A stretch of DNA of 64,000 nt, taken from the NCBI RefSeq assembly GCF_004307995.1, contig NZ_SIRE01000009.1:1-64000 (forward strand), written 5' to 3'. The stretch's first letter is position 1; each line of letters starts with the position of its first letter. The notes beneath the pieces were generated by a model. The model searched no databases. It worked only from the letters and a program-made list of their open reading frames with translations, and was not told where the DNA came from. Position numbers and translations under genes: made by a program. Source of the stretch: Paenibacillus thalictri (GTDB lineage Bacteria; Bacillota; Bacilli; Paenibacillales; NBRC-103111). Below are positions 44,783-53,914 of the stretch, one piece after another.

Positions 44783-44997
44783 GTGGAGAAAAAGGGGCAT
44801 ATAGATCAAGTTTAAGCAGAAAACAGTGCTGGCAAAAATATTCAGAATGCTTCGCAACTATCAGGAGATGCTAAGAAGAAAATCGTTGATTACTTGGAAA
44901 ATCTACCGGACGGAAACTGCTTATGCCATGGGATTTTCACCCCAAAAACGTTATAATCGGCGAACGTAACTGGATTATTGATTGGATGACGGGTTGA
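44783..44997 (+). pseudogene. Aminoglycoside phosphotransferase-like gene remnant
   Basis: From GTG 44783 (after AAGGAGG) the frame reads MEKKGHIDQV, a TAA stop, then NIQNASQLSGDAKKKIVDYL up to LCHG. One base is missing there; the next frame continues DFHPKNVIIGERNWIIDW to a TGA at 44995-44997. CHGDFHPKNV and IDW are the catalytic Brenner loop and metal site of the APH/choline-kinase family. The N-terminal two thirds and the C-terminus are gone, so the gene is dead. It lies in the gap between the exporter and ABC locus I. Confidence 0.8.
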
Positions 44998-45000
44998 ACG

Positions 45001-45038
45001 AAAAACGCCCTTTAAGCTGCATCACAGCCTAAAGGGTG
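45001..45038 (-). terminator. Terminator of ABC locus I
   Basis: On the minus strand AACACCCTTTAGGC pairs with GCTTAAAGGGCGTT and is followed by TTTTC. It begins a few bases after the binding-protein stop codon. Confidence 0.85.
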
Positions 45039-45044
45039 TTTTGA

Positions 45045-46601
45045 TTATTTACTCTTTAATGCCTCATTTAGTTCCTGCGTAATCTTGGTGAAATTCGCGT
45101 CGGATTTCATCTTGGCTACGAAATCGTCCCAAGCGGCCAGCGGCTCCTTGCCCATAATGATCTTGATTTTCATATCCTGGATTTTCTTGTTCAGATCCGG
45201 TCCGGCGGTCAGGGCAGTATTGGAAATCAGGCCATAAGCCGGATCGGCCACGCTGAGGTCGGTGCGGTCGTCGATGAGCTTTTTGTTGCGCTCGTAGTAA
45301 TCTTTTGGAATACCGCTGTAGAAAGCGCGCAGGTACTTATCGTACCGGTTGAAAATTTGCAGCAGATTGTTGCTGACGTCCGGAATATTGTCCGTTTTGG
45401 CCTGTTCGGTCGGAACTTTAAAGCCGTCGACGATCGTGTAGTGCTTATCCTTGAGGCCATAGTTGGCCAAATCGACAACGTCCTCGTTCATAGCTTTGTC
45501 CATGAACCCAAGGAGCTGTTTCATCTTAGCCTCGGGGACCGTCTTCGGAATGACGTACATTCCGAGCAGGCCGCTGTCCTTACCGGCAAACTTTTTGCCG
45601 TCCGGGCCGATCAGATAGGTTAGCGGGTAAGAATCCGCCTTCGGATCGATTTTACGCATAGCGTCGGTAAACAGCCATTGCGGATTTAAGGCCGAACCTA
45701 ACATCCCCGCTTTATTGCCCATATATTGCTCACGGCTCTGCGTGGATTTGAGCACGGCGAAGTCTTGCACGAGCACCTTCTCGTCATAAGCCTTTTTCAG
45801 CCATTCCAAGGCCTGCCGCTCCGTCGGTTCAAAAATGACCGGCACCAGCTGCCCGTTAACCGTCTTATAGCTGCCCGGTGTGCCATTAAACACATTCTCA
45901 ATCCAGGTTAATGAGCCCATCGACTCTTGGGTGACATCGCCGACGAGACCAATCGTGTCAGCTTTGCCGTTGCCGTCCGGATCTCCTGTAGTGAATGCTT
46001 TAACCACATTAAATACATCGTCCATCGTTTCGGGAACCTTGAGCCCGAGCTTATCCAGCCAGTCTTTGCGCAGCTGCACCCCCCAGCTGCCATCCAGCGG
46101 ACGCGGACGCGGCACGCCGTAGTTCTTGCCCTTGACCTTGGCGTTGTCCCAGATAATCTGGGGCATTGAGCTTAAGTTTTTATAATCCTTGATGTAAGGA
46201 GTGACGTCCCAGAACGCCCCGGCTAATGACATTTGCACGACTTGGGCATCGTACGGGTTGCCGATGTAAGTGAGCTCCGATAAATCGCCCGAAGCGAGCA
46301 TGACCTTTGTTTTTTCGTTAATGGTATTAAACGGTACCCAGTTAATGTTCAGCTTGGAGTTCGTCAGCTTCATAATTTCTTGCAGCACCGGATTGGATGG
46401 GTCGATGGCCTGAGCTCCCTGCTGATTAGCGAAAATGCTGATCTCGACCGGACCGGCTGGCGCAGCTGCAGTACCTGCCCCTGTACCCGTACCCGAGCCG
46501 GTATTCCCGGCTGGCGGGCTTTCTTTACTGCTGCAAGCGGCGAGTGTTGTGGAGAAGAGGAGAACGGTTGCAATGGAGAGCATCGTAGTCTTGTTCGGCA
46601 T
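45045..46601 (-). CDS. Sugar ABC transporter substrate-binding lipoprotein (locus I)
   Basis: This 518-aa family 1 extracellular solute-binding lipoprotein has the lipobox LAAC within LFSTTLAACSSKE (about residue 22), a Gly/Ala/Thr-rich linker, and the LipO/YtcQ-type fold with NQQGAQAIDPSNPVLQEIMK, TYIGNPYDAQVV and DGNGKADTIGL. It should deliver an oligosaccharide to the two permeases encoded just upstream. It is the last gene of the three-gene unit; AGGGGGTTCTTATTC lies before the ATG on the minus strand. No ATPase gene is present; LplBC-type systems usually share MsmK-like ATPases encoded elsewhere. Confidence 0.93.
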   Translation of the reverse strand: MPNKTTMLSIATVLLFSTTLAACSSKESPPAGNTGSGTGTGAGTAAAPAGPVEISIFANQQGAQAIDPSNPVLQEIMKLTNSKLNINWVPFNTINEKTKVMLASGDLSELTYIGNPYDAQVVQMSLAGAFWDVTPYIKDYKNLSSMPQIIWDNAKVKGKNYGVPRPRPLDGSWGVQLRKDWLDKLGLKVPETMDDVFNVVKAFTTGDPDGNGKADTIGLVGDVTQESMGSLTWIENVFNGTPGSYKTVNGQLVPVIFEPTERQALEWLKKAYDEKVLVQDFAVLKSTQSREQYMGNKAGMLGSALNPQWLFTDAMRKIDPKADSYPLTYLIGPDGKKFAGKDSGLLGMYVIPKTVPEAKMKQLLGFMDKAMNEDVVDLANYGLKDKHYTIVDGFKVPTEQAKTDNIPDVSNNLLQIFNRYDKYLRAFYSGIPKDYYERNKKLIDDRTDLSVADPAYGLISNTALTAGPDLNKKIQDMKIKIIMGKEPLAAWDDFVAKMKSDANFTKITQELNEALKSK

Positions 46602-46664
46602 TTGAATAAGAACCCCCTTAATGATTATTGTACCATGTATAGAAAGGAAGACGGAGCTTTCCCT

Positions 46665-47543
46665 CTAACCTTTGACGGAACCAACCATAACGCCCTTGGC
46701 AAAATGTTTCTGCAGAAAAGGATAAACGAGCAGAATAGGTGCGGTCGAGATGATAATCGCCGCCATTTTCAGCGTATCGGTCGGAATGCGGATGTCGCTG
46801 GCAAGCGTGTTCGCCAATTCGCCCGAGGCGGAGCTGGAATTGTCGATCAGCAGCATCTGCAGCACGATTTGAAGCGGCCGCAAGTCGGCTTTGTTGATGT
46901 AAAGAACGGCGGAGAAGAAGGTGTTCCAATAACTCACGGCATAGAAAAGGCCAAAGGCGGCAAGAGAAGGCAATGATAGCGGCAAAACGATGCGCCAGAA
47001 GGTGCCGATGTCGGTGGCCCCGTCGATTTTTGCAGCTTCCTCAAGCTCGTCGGGCAGGCTCTCGAAGAAGCCGCGCATCAAGATGACGTACCAGCCGCTT
47101 GTCAGCACCGGGATAATGAGAGACCAGATGCTGTTGATCAGGTGAAGCTCGCGAACCAATAAATAAGGAGGAATAATGCCCGGGTTAAACAATGTAGTCA
47201 TTAGAATCAGGATCAGCAGCACCCGGCGGCCTTGCAGCCGCTTGCGCGACAGCGCATAAGCTCCGGCGGACGTTACGATCAGGCTGAGCAACGTGCCTGC
47301 GGTAGCGAGAAAGGCGCTGACGCCGGTTGCTTTGACAAAGACGTTGTTCGCAAGCAGATAACGGTAGGAAATGAGGGACCATTCCTCCGGAAATAAAACG
47401 AGACCTTTTCGTAAATACTCTACGGGAGTTGTGAAGGAAACAACGAAGACATAATAAAACGGAAACAACATGATCAATGCAACAAACAGCAGCAAGACGA
47501 TGATAAAGCTGTCGAACAGACGGTCGGATGAGCTTCGGATCAT
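46665..47543 (-). CDS. Carbohydrate ABC transporter permease, LplC/YtcP type (locus I)
   Basis: This 292-aa inner-membrane permease has about six helices and the cytoplasmic EAA loop EEAAKIDGATDIGTFWRIVL for docking the shared ATPase. It belongs to the MalG-like half of the LplB/LplC pair and ends in KHFAKGVMVGSVKG. AAGGAGGCC lies before the ATG. It is the second gene in the unit, 32 bp after the LplB-type gene. Confidence 0.93.
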   Translation of the reverse strand: MIRSSSDRLFDSFIIVLLLFVALIMLFPFYYVFVVSFTTPVEYLRKGLVLFPEEWSLISYRYLLANNVFVKATGVSAFLATAGTLLSLIVTSAGAYALSRKRLQGRRVLLILILMTTLFNPGIIPPYLLVRELHLINSIWSLIIPVLTSGWYVILMRGFFESLPDELEEAAKIDGATDIGTFWRIVLPLSLPSLAAFGLFYAVSYWNTFFSAVLYINKADLRPLQIVLQMLLIDNSSSASGELANTLASDIRIPTDTLKMAAIIISTAPILLVYPFLQKHFAKGVMVGSVKG

Positions 47544-47575
47544 AAATGTAAGGCCTCCTTACGAAAGCGATAGGG

Positions 47576-48559
47576 TTAATAAACGCCTTCGCCGAATTTT
47601 TTGGCTAACCGGTTGGTGAGCACAACGAGGATGACGCCAACAATCGACTTGAACAAACCAACGGCGGTACTGTAGCTGAACTGTGCTTGTTGAATCCCGC
47701 TGCGGTACACATAGGTATCGAAGACGTCGGCCACTTCCGACACCGCTCCGTTTGTCATCAGATACACCTGCTCAAAGCCGACGTCCATCATATGACCGAT
47801 GCGCAGAATAAGAAGGATGATGATGACCGTGCGGATGGCAGGCAGGGTGACATGCCAAATCTGACGCAGTCGTCCGGCGCCGTCCATCCGGGCGGCTTCA
47901 TAAAGCTGAGGGTCAACGGAAGCAATCGCCGCGAGAAAAATGACGGTGCCCCAGCCGGCTTCCTTCCAAATCGATTGAAACGTTAGCAAGAGCCAAAACA
48001 CGTTCTGATTCGTAAGGAAATCGAACTTGGCGAACCCCAACCCGGCAATCAACTTATTAATGATGCCGTCCGATGTGGAAAGCATCAGAAACGTGATGCC
48101 GCTGATGACGACCCATGAGAGAAAGTGGGGCAGATACACCACGGATTGAACGATACGCTTGAGCCATTCCTTCCTTACTTCGTTGAGCATGATGGAGAGC
48201 AGGATCGGGAGCGGGAAAAACAAAAGCAAGCTTAGCAGATTGATGGCCAGCGTGTTGCGCAGCAGCTGCCAGAAAGCTTCATTAGAGAAAAACCGTGCAA
48301 AGTGCGCAAACCCGACCCACTCGCTATTCCAAAAACCGGTATAAGGCGTGTAGTTTTTGAAGGCGATGAATACCCCCCACATGGGGACGTATTTAAATAA
48401 TAGAAAATATAGCAGCATGGGAGCTGCGATGAGATAAAGAGCCCGGTCGCGGACCAGTCCGCGCCAGATGGCGGACAGTCTGCTGCGTCTTACACTCGTG
48501 TTTCGCTGTGCGCCCTCCTGATAAGGGAGCGTTGCGGGTTGTGATTGATTCGTATCCAT
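47576..48559 (-). CDS. Carbohydrate ABC transporter permease, LplB type (locus I)
   Basis: This 327-aa MalF-like permease starts with a charged tail, then the LplB-typical YLIAAPMLLYFLLFKYVPMW, FKNYTPYTGFWNSEWVGFAH, and the EAA loop YEAARMDGAGRLRQIWHVTL, and ends with KFGEGVY. It is the first gene of locus I. GCGAGGTGAATGC precedes the ATG. It diverges from the membrane-bound AraC-type regulator at 48776, so both promoters lie in the 216-bp gap. Confidence 0.93.
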   Translation of the reverse strand: MDTNQSQPATLPYQEGAQRNTSVRRSRLSAIWRGLVRDRALYLIAAPMLLYFLLFKYVPMWGVFIAFKNYTPYTGFWNSEWVGFAHFARFFSNEAFWQLLRNTLAINLLSLLLFFPLPILLSIMLNEVRKEWLKRIVQSVVYLPHFLSWVVISGITFLMLSTSDGIINKLIAGLGFAKFDFLTNQNVFWLLLTFQSIWKEAGWGTVIFLAAIASVDPQLYEAARMDGAGRLRQIWHVTLPAIRTVIIILLILRIGHMMDVGFEQVYLMTNGAVSEVADVFDTYVYRSGIQQAQFSYSTAVGLFKSIVGVILVVLTNRLAKKFGEGVY

Positions 48560-48712
48560 GCATTCACCTCGCTAATGTGGTCTGTGGCTTAAGCTTATGA
48601 CCGGCCGCCATTTTCCGCAATTGGACGTTCATTCCCGCTGCTTTACCGGAGATGCACTCTTTTTCCGGGCGATTTCCTGTCATTGCACTTTCATTCTGGG
48701 CATGATTTTCAA

Positions 48713-48741
48713 TTGTTGCAGCGGAATTTTTGTAATATGAT
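48713..48741 (+). promoter_or_regulatory. Promoter of the locus I regulator gene
   Basis: TTGTTG and TATGAT are separated by 17 bp, a good sigma-A-type promoter. The start codon of the AraC-type gene is 35 bp downstream. Confidence 0.55.
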
Positions 48742-48775
48742 GTAGGTATTTCACGGGACTGGAGGTGGGGAGGAT

Positions 48776-51058
48776 ATGTGGAGAGGAAGAGGGAAGCATC
48801 AGCGGAGGAGCTTTCTTGTCGCCGCGATCAGCGCCTGCCTGCCTGTGGCATTGATTGGAATTCTCGTATATTTGATGGTGACGGACAGGATCGAAGCGGA
48901 GACCAAGAAGTTCCGCCAGAGCCAAGTCGCCTTCGCAACCGAGAGGATTGACAGCAATTTGAATCATTTGGAGCTCGCCATGGCACAGTGGACGTTTCGG
49001 CTTCCGCTCGAGACCAACCTTGGCGATCTGAATGTGGAAAACGATTACAAGGATGTCCAGACGATCTACCGGGCTCTGACCTGGGTGAAATCGTCCGATC
49101 CGCTTATTGAAGAGGTTACGTTGTATCTGGAAAATCAAAAGGTGCTTGTTCGCGACAATTCCGGCATTATTCGGCTGACAACACCTGACGAGATTGCGAG
49201 TTACCGGAAGCTGGCGATGGGGGATACGGATCTAAGCTGGACCCCGCTCTATTCGAAAAATGCGAACGCCGCCCAATATATGCTGGTCGTGCGTCTGCCG
49301 GGTCGCCTTGCTGCGCTGTTTGTCGAAATTAATGCCAAACAGCTCGATAAGCTGATCGGCGAGCTGGAGCCCGAAGGCAAGGGGGCGACGATTTTGCTGC
49401 AGGAGGAAGGAAAGCCGATCTCGCTTGGCCGCAGGGCGATCACCGATCCGTCCGATCTGGACGCGAAACTGCTGGAATCGGCCCGGGAGCTGCGGGGAAC
49501 GGCGGGAGAACCGCGCATCGAGCGGTGGGAGGGCGGCACCTACTCCGTCTCTACCGGCAGTATGAAGCGGATCGGCAAGCTGTGGACCGTAGCCGCTGCT
49601 GCGCCGATCGAGCAGCTGACGAAGCCGGTGCAGGTACTGTCGCGTATCATTGTCGCAACCGGCGGCTTCGGACTGCTGCTTGCGCTTCTCTTATCATGGC
49701 TTGCTTACCGGCAAATCTATAGCCCGTTTCGTCGTCTTGCGCAGCAGTTAACGGGCCGGGCGGGCCACGATGCTCTTGATGACATCACAAGCGAGTGGAA
49801 ACATCTGTCCCGCGAGAGCCAAATTCTGCAGGAGCGGGTCGATAGCCAGCTTCCGACATTACGGGAGAGCTTCCTGCTTCAGCTCGTGCAGGGGCATCTT
49901 TATTTCCTTAGCGAAAAGGAACTTGCGGAACGGATGGGGCAGTATGGCTGGGATGTGAGGGAGCGTATCTTCGCGGCGATGGTCGTGCAGGTGCACGGAC
50001 TTTACGAAAGCGAGGGCAGGTTCTCGGAGGGGGATGAGCAGCTTGTCACCTTTGCGGCGGCGAACATAGCGGAAGAGCTGACTATGGGTAAAGCGTTGGA
50101 GGTTAGCGTCATTAACTTTCAAGATTTGACTGTTGGGCTGCTGCTGCGTTTCCCGGCACACCTTGCGCATGAACTCTTGAAATCCGGCTTGTATCATCTG
50201 GCGGATGAGCTCGCCGCTACCTTGCGAGGACTGCTGAAGGTCGAAATCGCCGTTTGTGTAGGCAAATCGGTGACAGAGCTGAGAGAGGTTCCCCGCCTGT
50301 TCGAGGATGCCCGCGCCGCCTTGAATCACCGCAAGCTGGGGGTACCGCAGCAGATTCTCGACGTCGAGGAGCTTATGCCGTCCGGCCGGGACGAGATCCG
50401 TTATCCATTCGAGATCGAAAAGGCGCTGCTCCAGGCAGTCAAGCTGGGGATGGACGAGGAGCTGGAGCGGCTGTTCATCGACTTCTTGGCGGAGCTGAAG
50501 GCTCAGGCGATCAAAGAGATCGAGGTCCGGCAAGGTGTTATGCAGTTGTGCGGGAACGTGCAGAACACGATTCTGCAGGCAGGCTACAATCCGTTTGAGC
50601 TGACCGGAGGAACTATGCTTTGGGAGGAAATGGGGGAGCAGCGGGATCCGCACGGGATTTTGGAGCTGCTTCGCAAAAAGCTGCTTCGTCCTTATTTGCG
50701 CAGGCTTCACGGTTCGCAGGATATGCAGTTAAAGCTGCTGATCGAAGGGGTGCTTGCGACGATTCACGCGAGCTACATGAAGGATATTTCGCTTGAATCG
50801 TGCGCTGATCTGCACGGAACGTATCCGAAGCGGCTTAGCTTGGGCTTCAAGCAGGTAACGGGGCAGACGTTCAGTGATTACTTGACAAAGGTGCGGCTGG
50901 ATGAGGCCAAACGTCTGCTGTTCGAGACGGATGAACCGGTGGGGGAAATTGCTTTGAAGGTGGGGTATCAGCCGCCTTATTTCAACCGGTTGTTCAAGAA
51001 ATACGAAGGCATTACCCCCGGTCAGTTCCGCGAGCGCCAAGAAGGTCAGGGCGGCTAA
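48776..51058 (+). CDS. Membrane-anchored AraC-family regulator (locus I)
   Basis: This 760-aa one-component sensor-regulator has two transmembrane helices (about 12-33 and 290-312) bracketing an extracellular Cache-like domain. A cytoplasmic linker (SQLPTLRESFLLQLVQGHLY) follows and then an AraC helix-turn-helix at about 660-755 (MKDISLESCADLHGTYPKRL, FSDYLTKVRLDEAKRLLFET, ALKVGYQPPYFNRLFKKYEG). Such proteins sit next to LplBC transporters in Paenibacillus and are thought to sense extracellular glycans and switch on the adjacent transporter. The ATG follows GGAGGTGGGGAGG. It diverges from the locus I permease. Confidence 0.9.
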   Translation: MWRGRGKHQRRSFLVAAISACLPVALIGILVYLMVTDRIEAETKKFRQSQVAFATERIDSNLNHLELAMAQWTFRLPLETNLGDLNVENDYKDVQTIYRALTWVKSSDPLIEEVTLYLENQKVLVRDNSGIIRLTTPDEIASYRKLAMGDTDLSWTPLYSKNANAAQYMLVVRLPGRLAALFVEINAKQLDKLIGELEPEGKGATILLQEEGKPISLGRRAITDPSDLDAKLLESARELRGTAGEPRIERWEGGTYSVSTGSMKRIGKLWTVAAAAPIEQLTKPVQVLSRIIVATGGFGLLLALLLSWLAYRQIYSPFRRLAQQLTGRAGHDALDDITSEWKHLSRESQILQERVDSQLPTLRESFLLQLVQGHLYFLSEKELAERMGQYGWDVRERIFAAMVVQVHGLYESEGRFSEGDEQLVTFAAANIAEELTMGKALEVSVINFQDLTVGLLLRFPAHLAHELLKSGLYHLADELAATLRGLLKVEIAVCVGKSVTELREVPRLFEDARAALNHRKLGVPQQILDVEELMPSGRDEIRYPFEIEKALLQAVKLGMDEELERLFIDFLAELKAQAIKEIEVRQGVMQLCGNVQNTILQAGYNPFELTGGTMLWEEMGEQRDPHGILELLRKKLLRPYLRRLHGSQDMQLKLLIEGVLATIHASYMKDISLESCADLHGTYPKRLSLGFKQVTGQTFSDYLTKVRLDEAKRLLFETDEPVGEIALKVGYQPPYFNRLFKKYEGITPGQFRERQEGQGG

Positions 51059-51105
51059 CTTAAGTCTGAGAAAAATCACCTGAGTTCGCAAAGGGGATGT
51101 TCCGC

Positions 51106-51942
51106 ATGGACTATGAATTTTTTAAGGGCTTTGATCCCAAAATTGTCGATGTCGTCAAACGAGACCTCCCATTTTGGCATAGTTCCGACTTCAGGTTATA
51201 TCGGGAACGGACTCGTTTGCATATTTTGGCCTTGGTTGTTGCGGGGGAAGGGACACTTCGTCTCGGAGACAACGAACGGCAAGTGCTGCTGCCAGGCACC
51301 GTTTTTCAAGTATGGCCGGGAAACCGCATGGAAATTTTGACGAGCCCCGAACATCCCTTATGTTTTTATTCCATCCACTATCAGTATGGATTGCTGCATT
51401 GGTCCGGCAATAAAGCGGAATGGCACGGGGCTGAAGGGCCGCTGCCTTGCGGCGACTATTTGCCCGGTCTCGGGACACAAACGATGGATGAGAGCTTCAT
51501 GCAGCTTCATCACATATGGCACCACAAAGAGGTCGGGTACGATTGGGAAGCACGTGTCGGTATCTTAAGCATCATCATGCACCTGACTGCTGCAGTAGCA
51601 AGAAGAAGAGCGGTTCAAGAGGCAGGAGCTGCGGCTATGATTGTGAAGGCGATTTCACATATCAAAGCGAATTATCGGGAAAACTTGACAAGAGAGATGA
51701 TGGCGAAACACGCTTCGCATTCTCCGGCTTATTTTTCTAGTTTATTCAAAAAACACACAGGGTTCTCGCCTATTCAGTATTTAACGAGAATTCGGCTGGA
51801 TAAAGCCAAACAGCTTCTCAGAGAAAGCCAAATGCCTATCAAGCAAGTGGCGGAGGAGGTCGGGTTCACGGATTCATTCTATTTTACCCGGTTGTTTACT
51901 CAAGATACGGGGCTGACGCCCAGCCATTATCGCAAAGCTTAA
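51106..51942 (+). CDS. Cupin-type AraC-family regulator
   Basis: This 278-aa regulator has an N-terminal AraC-ligand-binding cupin (about 35-110, HILALVVAGEGTLRLGDNER, LPGTVFQVWPGN) and a C-terminal double helix-turn-helix (about 180-278, NLTREMMAKHASHSPAYFSS, EEVGFTDSFYFTRLFTQDTG). I prefer ATG 51106, with AAGGGG nine bases upstream; ATG 51097 overlaps that site. It is 48 bp after the larger regulator and about 100 bp before the amidohydrolase/Rieske pair, which is its likely target. Confidence 0.88.
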   Translation: MDYEFFKGFDPKIVDVVKRDLPFWHSSDFRLYRERTRLHILALVVAGEGTLRLGDNERQVLLPGTVFQVWPGNRMEILTSPEHPLCFYSIHYQYGLLHWSGNKAEWHGAEGPLPCGDYLPGLGTQTMDESFMQLHHIWHHKEVGYDWEARVGILSIIMHLTAAVARRRAVQEAGAAAMIVKAISHIKANYRENLTREMMAKHASHSPAYFSSLFKKHTGFSPIQYLTRIRLDKAKQLLRESQMPIKQVAEEVGFTDSFYFTRLFTQDTGLTPSHYRKA

Positions 51943-52048
51943 CGATCGATCAAAAATCCAGATTTGAAGAACGATTCTGCATGTACTGCGGTTCTTTTAT
52001 CTTCTATTCTTAAGCCATAGGAATTAGAAAACAAAGGAGATACAGCAG

Positions 52049-53173
52049 ATGACAATCGATACGGAAACGAATGCAAAGCCGCGTATTATTGACGCCGACG
52101 TGCATAACGCGATTGCGAAACCAAAAGATTTATTGCCGTACCTGCCCAAGGTTTGGCATGATCAATGGCTAGGGGTTGGACCTGGATACGGCGGCGGATG
52201 GTATTCGCCTATCGGAGTTATGCGTAAGGATGCCAAACAACCGGACGGCGGCACTCCGGGCAGCGATCCGCATTTCATGCTGAAGCATCATTTTGAAAAA
52301 TGGGGCATTGATTACGGGATCTTGACCGGCTCCGGTATTCTGGGCGTTTCCTTAAATCCTGATCCGGACTTTGGGAATGCGGTGGCAAGCGCTTATAATG
52401 ACTGGCTTGTAGATAACTGGCTTGCGGTGAGTCCGGTATACAAAGGGTCGATCTTAATTAATCATGCGGATCCTCAGGCCGCTGCGAAAGAAATCGACCG
52501 CATGGCCAAAAACAAAGATATGGTTCAAATTATTATGTGCAGCGGCTCTAGAATGTTGTATGGGCAACGATTTTTCCATCCTATCTACGAAGCCGCTGAG
52601 CGCAACGGGTTACCTGTGGCTGTCCATCCGGGAACGGAAGGACGCGGTATAGCGGGAGCGCCCACGCCTTCGGGATATCCGACGAAGTATATTGAATGGC
52701 ACAATATTTTGCCGACGAATTATATGGCGCATGTGAACAGCCTTGTATGTGAAGGTGTTTTTGAAAAATTCCCGGGACTTAAGTTCATCGCCATCGAAGG
52801 CGGTATCGCTTGGGCGCCGCACCTCATGTGGCGGATGGATAAAAATTATAAGGCGTTGCGCGATCAGGTGCCGTGGTTGAAAAAGTTGCCTTCGGAATAC
52901 ATCCGGCAGCATGTGTACTTTACGACTCAGCCGATTGAAGAGCCGGATAAGCCGGATCAGTTGAACCAGATTTTTGATATGATCGGCGCGGATACGAACA
53001 TTTTGTTTTCCTCGGATTATCCGCATTGGGATTTCGATAATCCCAGAGTCGTGCTGCAGCCGATTCGTAGAGACTTGCGGCAGAACATTTTGTGCGATAA
53101 TGCGATGCACTTATATAAATTGTACGAGCGGCCTCAAGTCAAGACGGAAGTCAGCATGCAAGGGGAGCTGTAG
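52049..53173 (+). CDS. Amidohydrolase-family (amidohydrolase_2) enzyme
   Basis: This 374-aa TIM-barrel metal hydrolase or decarboxylase has RIIDADVHN near the N-terminus (D-x-H metal pair), VAVHPGTEGRG with the barrel histidine, KFIAIEGGIAW, and FSSDYPHWDF near the C-terminus (active-site Asp). Members hydrolyse or decarboxylate aromatic acids and related compounds. AAAGGAG precedes the ATG by 9 bases. It ends two bases before the Rieske gene, so the pair is co-translated and the two probably act on one substrate. Confidence 0.88.
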   Translation: MTIDTETNAKPRIIDADVHNAIAKPKDLLPYLPKVWHDQWLGVGPGYGGGWYSPIGVMRKDAKQPDGGTPGSDPHFMLKHHFEKWGIDYGILTGSGILGVSLNPDPDFGNAVASAYNDWLVDNWLAVSPVYKGSILINHADPQAAAKEIDRMAKNKDMVQIIMCSGSRMLYGQRFFHPIYEAAERNGLPVAVHPGTEGRGIAGAPTPSGYPTKYIEWHNILPTNYMAHVNSLVCEGVFEKFPGLKFIAIEGGIAWAPHLMWRMDKNYKALRDQVPWLKKLPSEYIRQHVYFTTQPIEEPDKPDQLNQIFDMIGADTNILFSSDYPHWDFDNPRVVLQPIRRDLRQNILCDNAMHLYKLYERPQVKTEVSMQGEL

Positions 53174-53175
53174 CC

Positions 53176-53589
53176 ATGGAAGCGGAAAAAGCTATAGTGA
53201 CTCCCCAGAATCGTGCGCAGGCGAAGGAGAAAGAGAAGACCGGGTATCCGGCCTGTTCCATCCATGATGTGCCCCAAGGAGGGCGAAAGATCGTTGAAGT
53301 CAGAGGGATGGAGATCGGGATCTTTCATATCGGGGATTTGTGGTATGCATGGCGCAACGTTTGCCCGCATGCGGCGGCGCCTGTCTGCGAGGGTGTTGTC
53401 TGCGGAACCCGAATGCCGTCTCTGGTGTATGAATATGAGTACGGTAAAGATCAAGAGGTCCTGCGCTGCCCTTGGCACGGATGGGAGTTTGATCTGTTAA
53501 CCGGCAGGCATTTGGCAGAGGAGAGCGGTGTGCGGCTGAGAGGATTTGAAGTGGAAATTATCGATGACAATGTGTATGTATTCATTTAG
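53176..53589 (+). CDS. Rieske [2Fe-2S] protein
   Basis: This 137-aa soluble Rieske ferredoxin has cluster motifs C-x-H (CPHAAAPVCEG) and C-x2-H (RCPWHGWEFD), with a long insert between them (about residues 66-98). It resembles the ferredoxin components or subunits of Rieske oxygenases. No oxygenase alpha subunit or reductase gene is adjacent, so it may be an electron carrier for an enzyme encoded elsewhere or act with the amidohydrolase. Its ribosome binding site lies in the end of the preceding gene. Confidence 0.92.
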   Translation: MEAEKAIVTPQNRAQAKEKEKTGYPACSIHDVPQGGRKIVEVRGMEIGIFHIGDLWYAWRNVCPHAAAPVCEGVVCGTRMPSLVYEYEYGKDQEVLRCPWHGWEFDLLTGRHLAEESGVRLRGFEVEIIDDNVYVFI

Positions 53590-53647
53590 GTCTGAGGTCT
53601 CTGAACAAGTGAACGCTGCATGTGCGAATCATTCTTCCGATCGCTGA

Positions 53648-53818
53648 TTGTCCCCGAATTTCTTGGATTGTACCCGCTTGTGGCGGGTGAAATTCGGGGA
53701 CAAAGGCGAACGCTGGCGCTTCTCCAGAATGATTTCGCTCACTCGGCTACTTTTTTCGGCGGCTGCTTCCGGTCTTACACCACCTTGCCCGGTTCCCCGC
53801 GCAAGGTGGTGTAAGACC
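53648..53818. repeat. Two consecutive perfect inverted repeats
   Basis: The first dyad is TTGTCCCCGAATTTC (53648-53662) with its complement at 53689-53703, enclosing an inner hairpin (ACCCGC/GCGGGT). The second has 18-bp arms (GGTCTTACACCACCTTGC, 53771-53788; complement 53801-53818) around a 12-nt loop. They lie between two convergent genes. They could act as terminators, but the complexity suggests a repetitive element. The rest of 53590-53914 holds no gene I accept. Confidence 0.7.
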
Positions 53819-53914
53819 TTTGTGAGACAGCTCCCTTATTGCGTAGGCCGCGTGGCTTCGACCGCCGCCATGTGCCGCCGGGACGCGCGTGTGGGAGTTC
53901 TTTCGTTCAGCAGC

